From Nymphaea colorata (taxonomy: Eukaryota; Streptophyta; Magnoliopsida; Nymphaeales; Nymphaeaceae), in assembly GCF_008831285.2 (NCBI RefSeq), contig NC_045145.1, forward strand, positions 19,732,040-19,796,039: DNA of 64,000 bases, written 5' to 3'. The position numbers and the translations under genes are program-made. The notes beneath the pieces are model-generated. The model was not told the origin of the DNA and ran no database searches. It was given only the letters and a program-made list of their open reading frames with translations. Of the stretch, positions 35,286 through 48,078 are shown piece by piece. Every line of letters begins with the position of its first letter. The stretch's first letter is position 1.

Positions 35286-37651
35286 TTGATCTGGCCTGTT
35301 TCATTTCATTTTTTCTTTTTTCGTTCTGAGGTTTTTTCAACGGTTGAACTCTCTTTCTCTGCAACAGTCAACTCCCCAAGTTCATCATCATACGAGTCAT
35401 GAATCCCGTCTACATTAGGAAGATGATGTTGAAATAGTGCATTTTTCATGGCATAAAAAGGTCCATGTACCTTATTACTCTAAGCATGTAGGGGGGCTTT
35501 TATCTTGGGAACCCAAAAAATCTACAAGGTGAAAGCTTCGTTTTGGGGATCTTTGCTCCGGGATTGGCGACGGAATTTATCATGCATAGATTTTGGACAT
35601 GCTCGACCTTCCTCAATCAAACCGATAGTTAAGAAAATGATCCTTCTTTGTCAACTGCAAAAATGAAAAAGAAAAAGCTAATAGCTAACGGTTTTTCCTC
35701 ATGAACAGGAATTAGATGGCGAGAATGCAAGGATTGCTGATTATTTCGACGTAATAGCAGGGACAAGCACGGGAGGTCTCGTGGCCGCCATGATTGTGGC
35801 GCCTGGTGCAGACAACCGACCTCTCTATGCAGCTAAGGATATAGTCCCCTTCTATCTGGAGAACTGCCCCAAGATATTCCCTCAATCAAAGTAATTCTTG
35901 TTACAGTTTCTCATATAACCAATTTAAACGTTAGGCTTGGAAGTAAGATATTTTTTATGTTCATTATGGTCAGTTGCTTCGTATATATTCCGATTTTATT
36001 TAAATTTGTTCCGCGAGGGAATGCAGCGGCCCGTTGAGCAAGGAGAAGGAGCTCATAAGTGCATTTGCCGGACCAAAATATGACGGTAGATATCTCCACA
36101 AGCTCATCAAAGACAAACTTGAAGACACCAAGTTGAATCAAACACTGACAAATGTGGTCATCCCAACATTCGACATCAAACTTCTTCAGCCTACAATTTT
36201 TTCATCTTGTCGGGTAACAATCATGATTATGACCAGCACCATACATACTAATGGCTTCATTTACAAGATTTAATGCAGAAAAGGAAAAAAAATCAAGATC
36301 ATCAGCCTATAGATTTTTGGGGATTGAAGCTTTTCATTTCTGCTGCTTTTGCGCAGCTCAAAGATGATCCTGCTAAAGATGCACTGCTATCGGACATATG
36401 CATCGGCACGTCTGCTGCCCCCACGTACCTTCCTGCATACGAATTTGAAACCAAAGATGAAAAGGGGGAGACTCTTAGGAGCTTCAACCTTGTTGATGGT
36501 GGTGTCGCTGCTAATAATCCTGTAAGTCGACCCTAGCCGTTCTGATCCTCATTGTGTTCTTGCAAACAAGGGTCCATCTGATTGTTTAGATCAACCGAGG
36601 ATTCACTAAGTTGATTGATTGGCATGACATTAGATCATGATTTTGGTAACATCTACAGGTCAATGCCTTACATGTGGTCTGGTTTATTTGATATATTTGT
36701 GTATTATCTCATCTTTGCTTTGGTGCAGACATTGGTGGCTGTGAGTGAGGTCTCGCGGGAGATCTTCCAACAAAACCCAAATTTTTTCCCTGTTAAACCT
36801 ACAGACTATGGAAAGTTTCTGGTCATCTCACTCGGGACAGGTGCTGCAAAGAAGGAGGGAAAATACAGTGCAGAGTCAGCTGCAAAATGGGGTGTCCTGG
36901 GATGGCTGTTGAACGGTCAGAGCAGCCCACTGATCGACACATTCACTCATGCCAGCAACGACATGGTAGATTTCCATCTCTCCGTAGTCTTCCAAGCACT
37001 CAATTCCGAGAAAAACTACTTGCGAATCCAGGTATGCTAGAAATGCTTGTCAATTGAATATTCTCGTTGGTTCTCAAAATTAAGGGAAAAGATAGTGGAA
37101 CCCATCATTGTGAACACCTATAAATGACATCGAGTATTGATAATCTGTTTTCTGTCGCTGCAGGATGATACTTTGAGTGGTGATACTTCATCGGTTGATA
37201 TTTCCACCAAGGAAAACCTAGAAAACTTGGTGAAAGTTGGTGAAGCCCTCTTAGAAAAACCAGTTTCACGTGTGAACTTGGAGACTGGTGTGTTCGAGCC
37301 CACTTTGGATGAGGGCACCAACAAAGACGCAATCATCAGGTATGTGTCTATCTGCGATGGATCCTTGCATGCATGAACATGCACGGGAATGTGCTAGAAA
37401 TCCGTGCAGGATTTGGTCTCAGAGATGGGAAAGGGAGAGCTTGGCAACTAAATTCCCATGCATTTGAGATTCCAGGATGATTTCATTTCTTGGTGCATGA
37501 GTATTCCAGAACATTACCAAACATATTTTCCGAATAACTAATTTCAGAACAACTAACACTTTGTAAATTGTTCAAAATGTGAAGGTTTGCAAAATTGCTG
37601 TCTGAAGAAAGGAGGATTCGACAACAGGGATCCCCTAAGTCTGTCAACTAA
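35039..37651 (+). CDS. PLP2: Patatin-like phospholipase (PLP2 type), tandem gene 2
   Basis: Second lipid acyl hydrolase of the cluster. Exons: 35039-35179, 35709-35890, 36027-36213, 36357-36521, 36729-37031, 37164-37339, 37585-37651 (TAA), giving 406 residues with no stop or phase conflict. DGGGVRG is at 26-32, Ser67 in AGTSTGG, Asp217 in DGGVAANNP, so the dyad is complete. Exon lengths 182, 187, 165, 303 and 176 equal those of gene 3, and all but one equal those of gene 1. Intron 1 carries a (TC)n-(TA)n array. The residue before the second splice junction is encoded by a split AA|C codon (Asn), where genes 1 and 3 have Ser and Arg. The C-terminus differs between copies (here [12 protein letters not shown]). 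An AATAAA lies 76 bp after the stop. A soluble cytosolic protein is inferred from the lack of a signal peptide. Confidence 0.95.
35201..35283. repeat. (TC)n-(TA)n microsatellite in intron 1 of patatin-like gene 2
   Basis: CT dinucleotides up to about 35222, then TA dinucleotides with two C interruptions. Confidence 0.9.
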
Positions 37652-37726
37652 AGCTTCACTGGAAGTGTTACCTGTAGGAAATGCTCCGCCGCTTCATCCA
37701 GTTACATATGATTCTTTGGCAAATAT

Positions 37727-37732
37727 AATAAA
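37727..37732 (+). terminator. Candidate polyadenylation signal of patatin-like gene 2
   Basis: AATAAA in an AT-rich context 76 bp after the stop codon. Confidence 0.4.
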
Positions 37733-38105
37733 GCTGTTCATGTATATTCGTTCACTATTCCATTCTGTTGACTATAAAGTCATGACTCATTTGTATCTAA
37801 ATGTGCAGATCAACATATTAATTGTACACAGCCACTTGTTACTGCAGTGCCTCAAACCTTGGGCACTGCATCGTGCACCTGGCAGAATATTCCGTTCAAG
37901 GGTTTGATATCACTGTGCCTCCTCAACCATCTGCCTAATCTAAACGTACCAGGGACTGGCAAAAAAAATGTTTAAGGAAAATAAGGTTTTGGTTGCGAAA
38001 GGGATCCAAAAATTACTTCAATGGACCTTTGTGCTGAAATTTGGGTTCCGCAATGGGCTGACCAACTTGAGTCCAATTTGAGGCAATGATCGAGCTGAGT
38101 TGATG

Positions 38106-38175
38106 CATTCAAAGGATGGAAGCTCGATTAGGCTCCTTAAGGACATTCAAAGGATGGAAGCTCGATTAGGCTCCG
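38106..38175 (+). repeat. Two tandem copies of a 38-bp unit
   Basis: CATTCAAAGGATGGAAGCTC followed by GATTAGGCTCC occurs at 38106 and again at 38144, identical over the shared part. Confidence 0.85.
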
Positions 38176-40670
38176 TCAGTTCAGTTCAAACTCTACTCCT
38201 TCTTCCCTTTAATTGAAGAGTTTAGGGCTGCTTCTTGCTACGAGTGGACCTGTAATACACTCATCAACTAGAGTGACGACCAGGCTCTCACTAATATACC
38301 AGCCCCACCAATTATGCTTGATCAACAAAGAGACACTTTTCTAAATGTAAAGCATTTTGCATGTCTCCCTCCCATTTGTATCCTTGTTCTGTTACTTGGG
38401 AATCTGTGCATTATGCAAGTGTATTTGCAGTATGATCTGGGAGTGAGTTGCATATGCCGTTAGAGGCATGCAACCCACATACGCTGTAAGAGTAGAGGAG
38501 ACATTTTTGTAACTTTTAAAAAGGGAATGTTCTTACTATTCTTTTTACTTTTTTTTTATTTCCATTTTTTGTGCTTACAAAAAGTTATCTTTTCTTTTTG
38601 GTGAACTTGAATTATTTTCATCATTAACGCACGAAAACTTTGTGCACCAGTATAAGCAGGTTTTGTATGATCTACCAAAATATGTCCTTTATGGGTGCGA
38701 ATCAAACGCTCTCGGAGTGCACTTCTATTATAAGACCCAAAGTTATACAATTACAAACCTAACTAACTAGCTTGAGGAAAGTGTGACCCCATGGGATTTT
38801 AATGGTGACTTCCCCAAAAACCACCAATGCATCATCTTACTACCTAATCACCAGACCAGAGCGCATTGCATTATTCATATGTTTGGCCCACACAGCATAT
38901 CACATCACTGATTCACTGCGGCCCGTTACTTTTCAGTTTTTATGGAAAATTGTGATTTCATCGAAGCTGGTTATTTATATGCACGCGTGTTGCATCACAT
39001 GACACCTATTTTTAGGAGTGGGCGAGAGATGTAGGTTATAGGTCCACAGGGAGAACCAACTTTTCATTTCTTGGCCTAGAAGTATTGTTACCTTTAGTTA
39101 ACCTTTTTGTCAAATCTATTTCAAGCATCACGAACATTTTCATTATATATACAAAGCACCCAGGTAGATTTTTTTTTTTTAGCAAGCACCACTACCATGT
39201 GATTTTCAAAATTTTATGCTAAATTTTATATGGTGATTTTTAATTTTTGAAAATTCGGCAAGCCTGCTCTTGGCTATGCCCCAGCCCTATAAGGATGAAA
39301 CATTGAAAATGCAAAAGGAAAAGTCCGCATGACAAAATTACCTTCGAAAAAATTAAAAGTCCTTTAAACATAAATGGCTTGTCCACGAATCAAAATTTTC
39401 GTACACCCTGCATCAGGAATTTTTTCTTCAGCAAAGAATCAAGGATGTTTTGTTTTTTTTTTTTTCTGGGGACCAAACACCCCCCTTACACATATCCTGT
39501 TCTGGAAAAAAGTGACGGTCTAAATACAAAGAAAATTGGTAATCTAAAATGAATAATTCCTTTTTATTTATATGCCAGTTTTCTTCATCTCTGCATGTCA
39601 CTTCGTCTTTCTTCTCTCCTCTCCTCTCTGCACGCTAAGAAGGCAATGAGAGAATACTGTTTCCACGCCATTCAGTTCATAAAAAACTAAGAAGATAAGT
39701 TTGATGACGAGTCGTTACGAAAACTAGCAGCAGATAGGCTTTGATCGACTCGACCAGCTCAGGTCGACGTCTTCTGCCTACTTGATTTGTTGAGGCTTTC
39801 AGAAACAAAACTAGTCGATGGAGGTTTGAACTATCCGGATTAACTTTCTCCGTGTTTTAAAATAATAAGTTTCACGTTCCAGGGAGGAGAGAGTTTGCGA
39901 GTCAGAATGGATGATCTTTCTTCCAACAACTTCAAATGTTGCAGATATCAGAAGCACATGAAACGCATGGAAGAAAGAACCATGATTTTCGCCCTTGGCA
40001 TGCATGAATCGAGTTGATGGTCAAAGAGGAAAACCTTTACCGTTTGTTAACTAGATCCTCATTAAATGATAACTATTACTGCCATCATCACCAGGCGCCA
40101 CATTGATAGGCAATCTGATCTAAGAACTGAACCTCCCTGAAAAACTTAGGGAATGGGAGATGATGATTGACGTAAGTACTAAAGAAATAGTTAAGTTTTA
40201 TTCGGCTGACCTACCATTTCCATATAATCGTAGGAAAGAGATCTTCTTTTCTAATTAAGCACCACAGGTTTCACCAAAACTGCCAAATAAAAGATAAATT
40301 TTTGTTAACTTGAAAGAACAAAAATAGTTTATTTATAGTAATATGAATGCAACCCAGTGGTAGGATAGTTACGGGAAAAAATTGCAGATAATACGTTCTG
40401 TTTTTCAAGTTACTAGAACTTCGGTTTAAGCCGCGTCCAACAGTTATGAGGAAAAGTGTAGCTCGTATTAAGAAAATCATAAACAGTAGTCGCCTTTTCC
40501 AAATTCTAGGTTAAAGGCAGGTCAGAAAGTAGAAATTTTCTTAAAGAAACATTATCTTTTCTTGCCCTGTTAAAATTAAACTTGATCCAAGGAAACGGTC
40601 AATTTGGATCGAGAAAACATTAAAGAAAGTTAGAAGTAAGCATTTTACATGATTTGGACGGATGTTTATG

Positions 40671-40828
40671 GCCCATTTGGCATTAAGAATAACATGTGAG
40701 AGTTCCATGAATTTATCTCAAAACTGAGGTAGATTTATAAGACAATTATTTAAATATTTCAAGAATTTATCCCAATTTTAAAGCCCATTTATGAAACTCT
40801 CACACTTTGTTTATAATGCCAAACAGCT
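40671..40828. mobile_element. MITE-like inverted-repeat element, about 158 bp
   Basis: The left end reads TTTGGCATTAAGAATAACAT then GTGAGAGTTCCATGAAT. The right end, reverse complemented, reads TTTGGCATTATAAACAAAGT then GTGAGAGTTTCATAAAT. The similarity continues inward, so almost the whole element folds back on itself. No coding capacity. Confidence 0.55.
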
Positions 40829-41118
40829 TCACTAGAATTCAAATTTTATGATTTTGAGTAAATATCATTCCCAGAGCTATCTAAGTCCAAGTCAAAGCCA
40901 AGAGACGGATTTGTGTTTGACATGGATGAACTTCAGCTGATATACCAATCGTCCAAATTTGTGGGTGAAATATAAAAAAGGCAGCAAATCCTCTACGCTT
41001 TGAATACGACCCTATTCAGGACACGCTTTGAATAAAAAACGTACGCGTGGCTGATGGTGTCGATGGGGACAACGATCTGTAAGGACCTCTACTCAGGAAG
41101 CTTCAGGTCCTCTCGTTC

Positions 41119-41126
41119 TATAAATA
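41119..41126 (+). promoter_or_regulatory. TATA box of patatin-like gene 3
   Basis: TATAAATA preceded by TCTCGTTC, 178 bp before the ATG at 41297, matching the core of gene 1. Confidence 0.75.
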
Positions 41127-41296
41127 GCAACAAGCACTGCGATGTTCTTCTCTACTCAACATTCCCGCAGAGACACAAAGAGCTTGTGACATTAATTAGT
41201 CATCTACACACTCTGCAGCCTGAGTCCCACCGGAAGATCTTCTCTACTTTTGATATCAACAAGCTTAAATAGCTAGAACAACAAACCGAGAGAGAG

Positions 41297-44200
41297 ATGG
41301 CTGCAGCATCACCAGTGGCTAAAATCGAACCACGGCCTTATAATTGCAATCTCATTACAATTCTGAGCATTGATGGCGGAGGAGTCAGAGGGATAATTCC
41401 TGGCATCATTCTTAGCTTCCTTGAAGCACAACTTCAGGTAATGAAAAGTTGGGCGACCCCCTTCATTAGCTTTTCAAGGTATACTGAGTCTACGAGTCAA
41501 AGGAGGTCGCATGCTCGCCGGTTTCTTGGTGAATGCGTTACCCCAGGTTGACATTCAAGTTATCTAAAACAGTAAGCTCTTGACATGCACTACAATAATA
41601 GTTGTCGTTTTCTCGTTGATATTGTTCTCGTTGATATTTTGCAAAGGTTCCATTGGTGCGAGTCTCATACATTGCGTTAATATATATATATATATATATA
41701 TGTAGAGAGAGAGAGAGAGAGAGACAGATGGAAATTATTTGCGTGTTCTTATTCACACATTGTCATGTGGAAAATCAATCCTTCTAGATTAAAAAGGTAG
41801 CTGTTATATACAATTGTTTATAAATATATATAAGGAAAGAGATTATATTTCGTGAACTCATAGCTTATACTTATTGAAAAAGATAGAGTTGTTTGAGTTA
41901 TATGTGAGTCTCTATATTATGAGACTCACAAGAAATGGTCGATTTTCTAATTGTAATGAACAGGAATTGGACGGGAAGGATGCGAGAATCGCCGATTACT
42001 TCGATGTGGTGGCAGGAACAAGCACGGGTGGTCTGGTGACGGCTATGCTTACCGCTCCCGGCCGGAACAACCGACCCCTCTTCTCAGCCAAGGATATTGT
42101 TCCCTTCTATCTCGAACACTGCCCCAAGATCTTCCCTCAGTCCAGGTACCTCACGCGGGGGCAAAATGCGATGCAGCCGATATCTGTTAGGCTGTTGATC
42201 ATAGTAGTTCATATATACTGGTTGCCATGGGATTGATCCTGCAACTGATTATTTGTACTGTGCATGTGGAATTTCAGAGGCCTATGGGGTAAGATGAAGA
42301 AGCTGGTTGGTGCCATCGCCGGACCTAAATATGACGGCAAATATCTGCGTCAGCTCGTCAAAGACAAGCTTGGAGACACCAAATTGCACCAAACTGTGAC
42401 TAATGTGGTCATCCCTGCCTTCGACATCAAATTTCTTCAGCCCACCATCTTCTCTTCGTTTCAGGTCCGTATCATTGTATCACCATAATCTCCACCAATG
42501 TAACAATAAGAAAATGAAACACCAACAACAATTTCCTGTAGTTTACTCCTCTTCTTCACCATAATATTTTAATTTTGTAACAAGAGTGAAGATCGAAAAA
42601 CTATGCTTTTATTGATATGCCGTTGGAAATCCATATTAGAGGATTGAATTCGTTGTTTCATGACTCAGCTGGCAAAGGACATCAGTTTGAATGCTCCCCT
42701 GCATGACATATGCATCAGTACGTCTGCTGCCCCAACGTACCTTCCTGCACACCAATTTGAAACCACAGATGAAAATGGAAAGACGCTGAGGAGGTTCGAC
42801 CTTGTTGATGGAGGCGTGGCTGCAAATAATCCAGTAAGCTGTCTAAGCGTTTGCACTAGAATAATCTTTGCATGCAAGAGTCTTTGAATATTAAGGACTG
42901 AATACATAAAGGCTCTAACGTATTGTCCAAGAACTATTAGTATAATCTTTGCGTAAGAAACTCACAACGATGTTTATGGACTCATAAATAATGATACATG
43001 TTTTGAGAGAATATCCTTCCTTCTTGAATGTGAAAAAATTGTTGCTCAATTCAATAAGTTGAATGTTGTGCCCCCCCGGCTCAATTCTGTTTCTCTTTTA
43101 TTTCGTCTAATTCTCATCATTTTTTAGTTGTTACGGTTCCAGCATCTACCTGCTATCTCTCCATTTTTTAATCTTTATCGTTCGTTAGTTTCAACTGAAT
43201 GCATATTTGTTTATATTACTTCATTTGACGTTAACTTGATTTGTTTTTGAATCATATAAGAAAAAAATTAAGTCATTTTACTTTTTTTTTTACATTTAAA
43301 AGAAAGTTATACATTGTTATTTCTTAAAAAAAAAGTTAACATAACCCAGTCTGAGTCACCAAGTTGACTCACCAAGTTACAAGTCCAAACCAGCCGAGTC
43401 GAGTCCGAGTAACTGGGTTTTAAAAGCTTGGTTGCGGGAACTTCTTTGGCTGCATGAGTTCGTTCTTTCAATACAAACATCCTTGGCTTGGACAGATATG
43501 TAATATTAGAAAACTCATTTAAACTTTAAACTATTCTATTTGAATGAAAATGTGAAAGCTCTCTCAACAAGCCTTTGTGGGATAAGTCTTTTCCTTGTGG
43601 GATTTTTATTGAAGTTATGCCTTTTCATAAAATGCATATCGGTGAAGAAGAAAATACATTCTGAGTGGGGAAAAAAAAAAGAAAAAAAAAATGCAATATC
43701 CATACATATTGTATGTATTTGTTTGTTTAAATCTTTGATAATTATGTTTTGTAGACGTTGGTGGCAGTGAGTGAAGTTTGTCGCGAAATCTTCCGCCGAA
43801 ATCCGAATTTCTTCCCAGTTAAACCTATGGACTACGGAAGGTTTCTGGTCATCTCTCTTGGAACAGGAACGGCAAAGATTGAACATAGATACAGTGCTAA
43901 AGCAGCTGCAAAATGGGGTTTATGGGGATGGCTTTTGAACGATGGAAGCAGCCCTTTGATCGATACGTTCACTCATTCGAGTGGAGACATGGTCGATTTC
44001 CATCTCTCCGTCGTCTTCCAAGCACTTAACTCTGAACAACAGTATTTGCGGATCCAGGTGCGTTACATATTCTGATTACGCGAAGCCTCATTGGCTCTGA
44101 TCAAAAAGCAGGAGAAAAGAGCAAAGAAAGCCCGCATTTGTAGCATGAATTAACAGTAATCTAAAAAATTTTAATACTTGGTGTTAATATAGATTAAAAT

Positions 44201-44680
44201 AGCTAGGATAATGATCAAACAAATAAACTTGATCACAGGAGTTATTTATTTAGTGTAGTTCAACTCAGTTGAATCTATGCAGCTTACTAAGAAGCTTCAT
44301 CTTGAGTTAGGATGACAGTTTAAGCGGTAACACGTCTTCGGTTGACATATCGACGAAGAAAAATCTAGCGAACTTGGTGAAGGCTGGTGAAGCTCTGTTG
44401 GAAACACCAGTTTCACGTGTGAACTTGGGGACAGGTGAGTTTAAACCCACAGAGAATGAAGGCACCAACAAAGGTGCACTTATCAGGTATGGCGATGGAT
44501 TGCAAAGGTTTTTGTTTGATGGATTTCATCACTTACATGAGCATCTGATTGCTTCTTCAACATTAATATGGAAGCGACTCACTCTTGTATATTGTTGCTT
44601 TTAATTGAAGGTTTGCAAAGCTGCTGTCCGAAGAAAGGAAACTCCGGCAACTGAGGGCAGCAACCGCCATGTCCCACTGA
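41297..44680 (+). CDS. PLP2: Patatin-like phospholipase (PLP2 type), tandem gene 3
   Basis: Third lipid acyl hydrolase of the cluster. Exons: 41297-41437, 41964-42145, 42278-42464, 42669-42833, 43755-44057, 44311-44486, 44611-44680 (TGA), giving 407 residues. DGGGVRG is at 26-32, Ser67 in AGTSTGG, Asp217 in DGGVAANNP. Start context GAGAGAGATGGCTGC. Its N-terminus ([19 protein letters not shown]) is unlike those of genes 1 and 2 up to the common [10 protein letters not shown]. Exon 4 begins [15 protein letters not shown], where the others have [13 protein letters not shown], a divergent loop before the conserved STSAAPTY segment. Intron 4 is long (about 0.9 kb), as in gene 1, and intron 1 carries a (TA)n(GA)n tract. 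An AATAAA lies about 150 bp downstream of the stop. No defect is seen and the copy looks functional. Confidence 0.95.
41679..41723. repeat. (TA)n(GA)n microsatellite in intron 1 of patatin-like gene 3
   Basis: TA dinucleotides followed by GA dinucleotides. Confidence 0.9.
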
Positions 44681-44832
44681 ATTGAAGACATTGAAATTCT
44701 GTATCATATATACGTTCAATTCTTTATTGCAATTGGTTGTTTAAAATTCTTTAATAATGTAATAATGTGCGTTGTAGTTTGTTTCATAAGTTTATGGTAA
44801 CTCTTAATTTGGCTTGTGTTAAAAATCAAATG

Positions 44833-44838
44833 AATAAA
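44833..44838 (+). terminator. Candidate polyadenylation signal of patatin-like gene 3
   Basis: AATAAA about 153 bp after the stop, in an AT-rich 3' flank. Confidence 0.4.
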
Positions 44839-45967
44839 TTAACGACTCATGTCTTCAGATCATCCTTTACTTAAAGATTAATGCTATTGACGACGAGGAA
44901 AATCATCCCTGTGAATCTGAATTGGAAAACTTTGCACATGGGCATTCCAATTCTGTTTCTCCCCTGGCCCTTATATGAGTTTATGATGGTAACTATCTGA
45001 ATTATAAAATGTGGTTTTCAACTTCTGACTCCATGGTTTTGGATTTCAGTTGAGTACTACTCCCTGCTTAACTCAAATAACTAAAAGAAAATTGTGTGTC
45101 AATCCCAAGTGTTGAATTAGAACATGAATTACATGGAAAAGATCCATGTTTGCGTCTCACGATTAGGTCAGTTGGGTGCCAAAGCATTGAATATGATCCA
45201 GTTTTGATGAGATATGTAGGTAACTATTAATAACATCCTTCCAGGTATGAATTTCCTATTAATTCATACAATATCCAGGTTCTGATCCAAATTTCTAATA
45301 TTGATGGGCAACTTTTCAATGAAAAGGACATCAATAATTTCTCATTTGTGCCGTATGGACCTGGTCCAGATCTGTTACATCCAGTCGCTTTTGAATTTAG
45401 ATTTGAGTCTTGCGGCGGTAAGTCCAGTCCAACCGGAATTTCCACTCTGAAAAACAAGTCTCTCATTGATTTGGTACACTGCCAATTTCCTAGCAAGGCA
45501 AAATAAAGGCAAAAAACAAAAAAAAAAATCACTTAATTCAATGTAAGAACCTACCTTTAATATGATTTTTCTCATCAGAATCATAATTTTTCTAAGCCGT
45601 CAAGTTTGAAGCATCATGATTTATGCGCCCTTCCTCTCACTCTTGTTTCTCCCTTCATATGCATTTAAATAGCGCCACTCAAAGCTTACCTAATTTTTAT
45701 TAAATACACTTTGCAGATCGCATTTATTAATTTGTTTTGTCCACCGGGTGATTTTTGGGTTCGTGTATATCTTCATTGAATCAATATACCCACATGTATT
45801 CCTTAGATTCTTACTGCTGTTTTAAATGCAACTTAACTGAATATGAGCCCGCTTTTAATTCAAAATGCAATTCTCGTTAGTTTTATCCATTCCACCACGT
45901 CCACATCAACCACTAGGGTTCTATGCATAGAAGTAACTTATAATTTTTTCTTACAATATTTTTCCTT

Positions 45968-46081
<114 letters not shown>

Positions 46082-48000
46082 TGCTAGCTTTTAAGAGCGC
46101 TTGTTTGGCTTCTCAATGATCCATAAATGAATTCATCCCAAAATGGTTGTTCACGTGGTCCACCAAGCTCATGGCTAAGGGATTGATATCTCCAAATTTA
46201 AATGCAGTTCTCCATGTAATAAATAATAGCAAACGAGAAAAAACATTAAAAAAAAGGAGGCGGTTGGACGATTTTTGAATCGACTTCAGATTCTGTCGCC
46301 TGAGAGCGAGAACAGCAAGCCTATTTGCAATTTGAATCATGAAGTTGTTCGTCTTCTTGAAAGGTGCCAAACATGGCCTTTAATTGCTTCTGACAACTGG
46401 GTCTGCGGGTTTTTACAGTGCCTGCAGCGTCTCATTCATACCTTCTCCATTGCGCGGGGGCTTTGCTGCCATCTGCGGCTGGGTTGCCATTAATGAAGGC
46501 ATTGAAGGTTATGATGAGGAGTTTGGACTCACACATCATATATCATGGCATGCTTCTGTATCACGTGTATGGACGTTGTTGCATACATTCTGGAGAACTG
46601 AGCAGCAGTACAACAACATCACGATGACACAGCAGTTATTAGTGATCAACTGATGAGAAATCTTTGATAAGATCAGAGGCAGAGCTACAAGACACGAGCC
46701 CCCTACCCTTGAAACCGGGGAGACCTCTGCCATCATCAGCAGATTCAGCAGCACCTCAGCAGCAGCATCTTTGTGGGGTTAACCAAATCTCAGTTGTCTG
46801 CTGCTCTCTAATGTGCATGGTTCTTACAGTCTCTTTCTCGCTCTCTCTCTATGTGCTTTTCTTTGTTCTTTCTTCTAACGTTCTTTCCCTTTCTAGCTGT
46901 AGTTCTGCTCCTCCGTTCAGTTTTTTACGAGGCCCATCACAGTTAGAGAAGAAAAAATTTATATTGGAAGTGTAGCCGGTGAAGCTCGATCATGTTATAT
47001 CTAATATCAAAAAGCAACCATAGGATTTATAAGACGCTACTAATATGACCTTATATCCTATTTTCCATTTAAAAAGTCAGCAAAATTAATTTAAAACAAA
47101 GAATTTTTCATATTCGCATGCGAAATTCGAATGGAAGTTCCAGAACACGCTCTGTAGTTTACTGTTCAGTAGAGGGAGAAGTGGGCAGATCCTGAAGTTA
47201 GAAAAACGGGAACCTTTTAAATGGACGGAGCCCCCACATCCCTGGTCCCTAACGTAGTGGGGCCCAGCGAGTTCGGGTATCCGATGCGCAGCCACGTCAG
47301 CAAGGGGAGGGGAAAGGAAGCAGAGGCGCTGGGTCCCGCCACTCGGTAGGGTCGGCCAAATGGAGGAGGGTGGGCCCCGCCGTCGCCCTCCTTTGCGTTT
47401 GGTGGTTTCTTCCAATTTATCGCTCTTGGGTTAAAAAGGATCGTCCACATCCGACGAATCATAAATTTGATTTTATAGTTTTAAAATGTAACAGTTTTAA
47501 CTTTTCTGGCTCATGAAATGTAATTCGGAAGTCGAATTTTGAAGAACTTTTTACATTGCTATAACTCGATGGATTTTTACATTTGTGCGTGTAGTCAGAT
47601 TTATGAAAATGTGGCTGCGCATACGATACGAGACATATTTGGAGAGCCCATTTTCACATTTCTTGATAGAAATATTCGTCATATCTATATTTTACATTCT
47701 TACTCGTTTTTTGTAAATTCATTAATAATAAAAATGTGATCTAAGGCATTATGAGTCTATAAGAACTAAAAATATTTTTCCTCAAGTGTGTAACCAACAT
47801 ACATTTTAAAAAATTAATAATTAATTATTAGAATTTCTTAGCTTACAAGGCCATCTTCTATGTTCAAAAGAGATATAATTTTTATATTAATTTTCATAAT
47901 TTTATATATGAAAAACACATCTACATAATTTGTTTTAAAAGAAATGTAAAAATATGTAGTTAGACAAAACCTATTAGCTGGTCTATTCACACCTTTGCAT

Positions 48001-48003
<3 letters not shown>

Positions 48004-48075
<72 letters not shown>
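48004..48075. repeat. (TA)n array
   Basis: About 70 bp of pure TA dinucleotide. Confidence 0.95.

Positions 48076-48078
<3 letters not shown>

Larger units (their letters stand above)
37733..41118. other. Spacer between patatin-like genes 2 and 3; no supported gene
   Basis: AT-rich sequence with only short random frames. It holds a doubled 38-bp unit at 38106-38175 and a MITE-like inverted repeat at 40671-40828. Confidence 0.5.
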
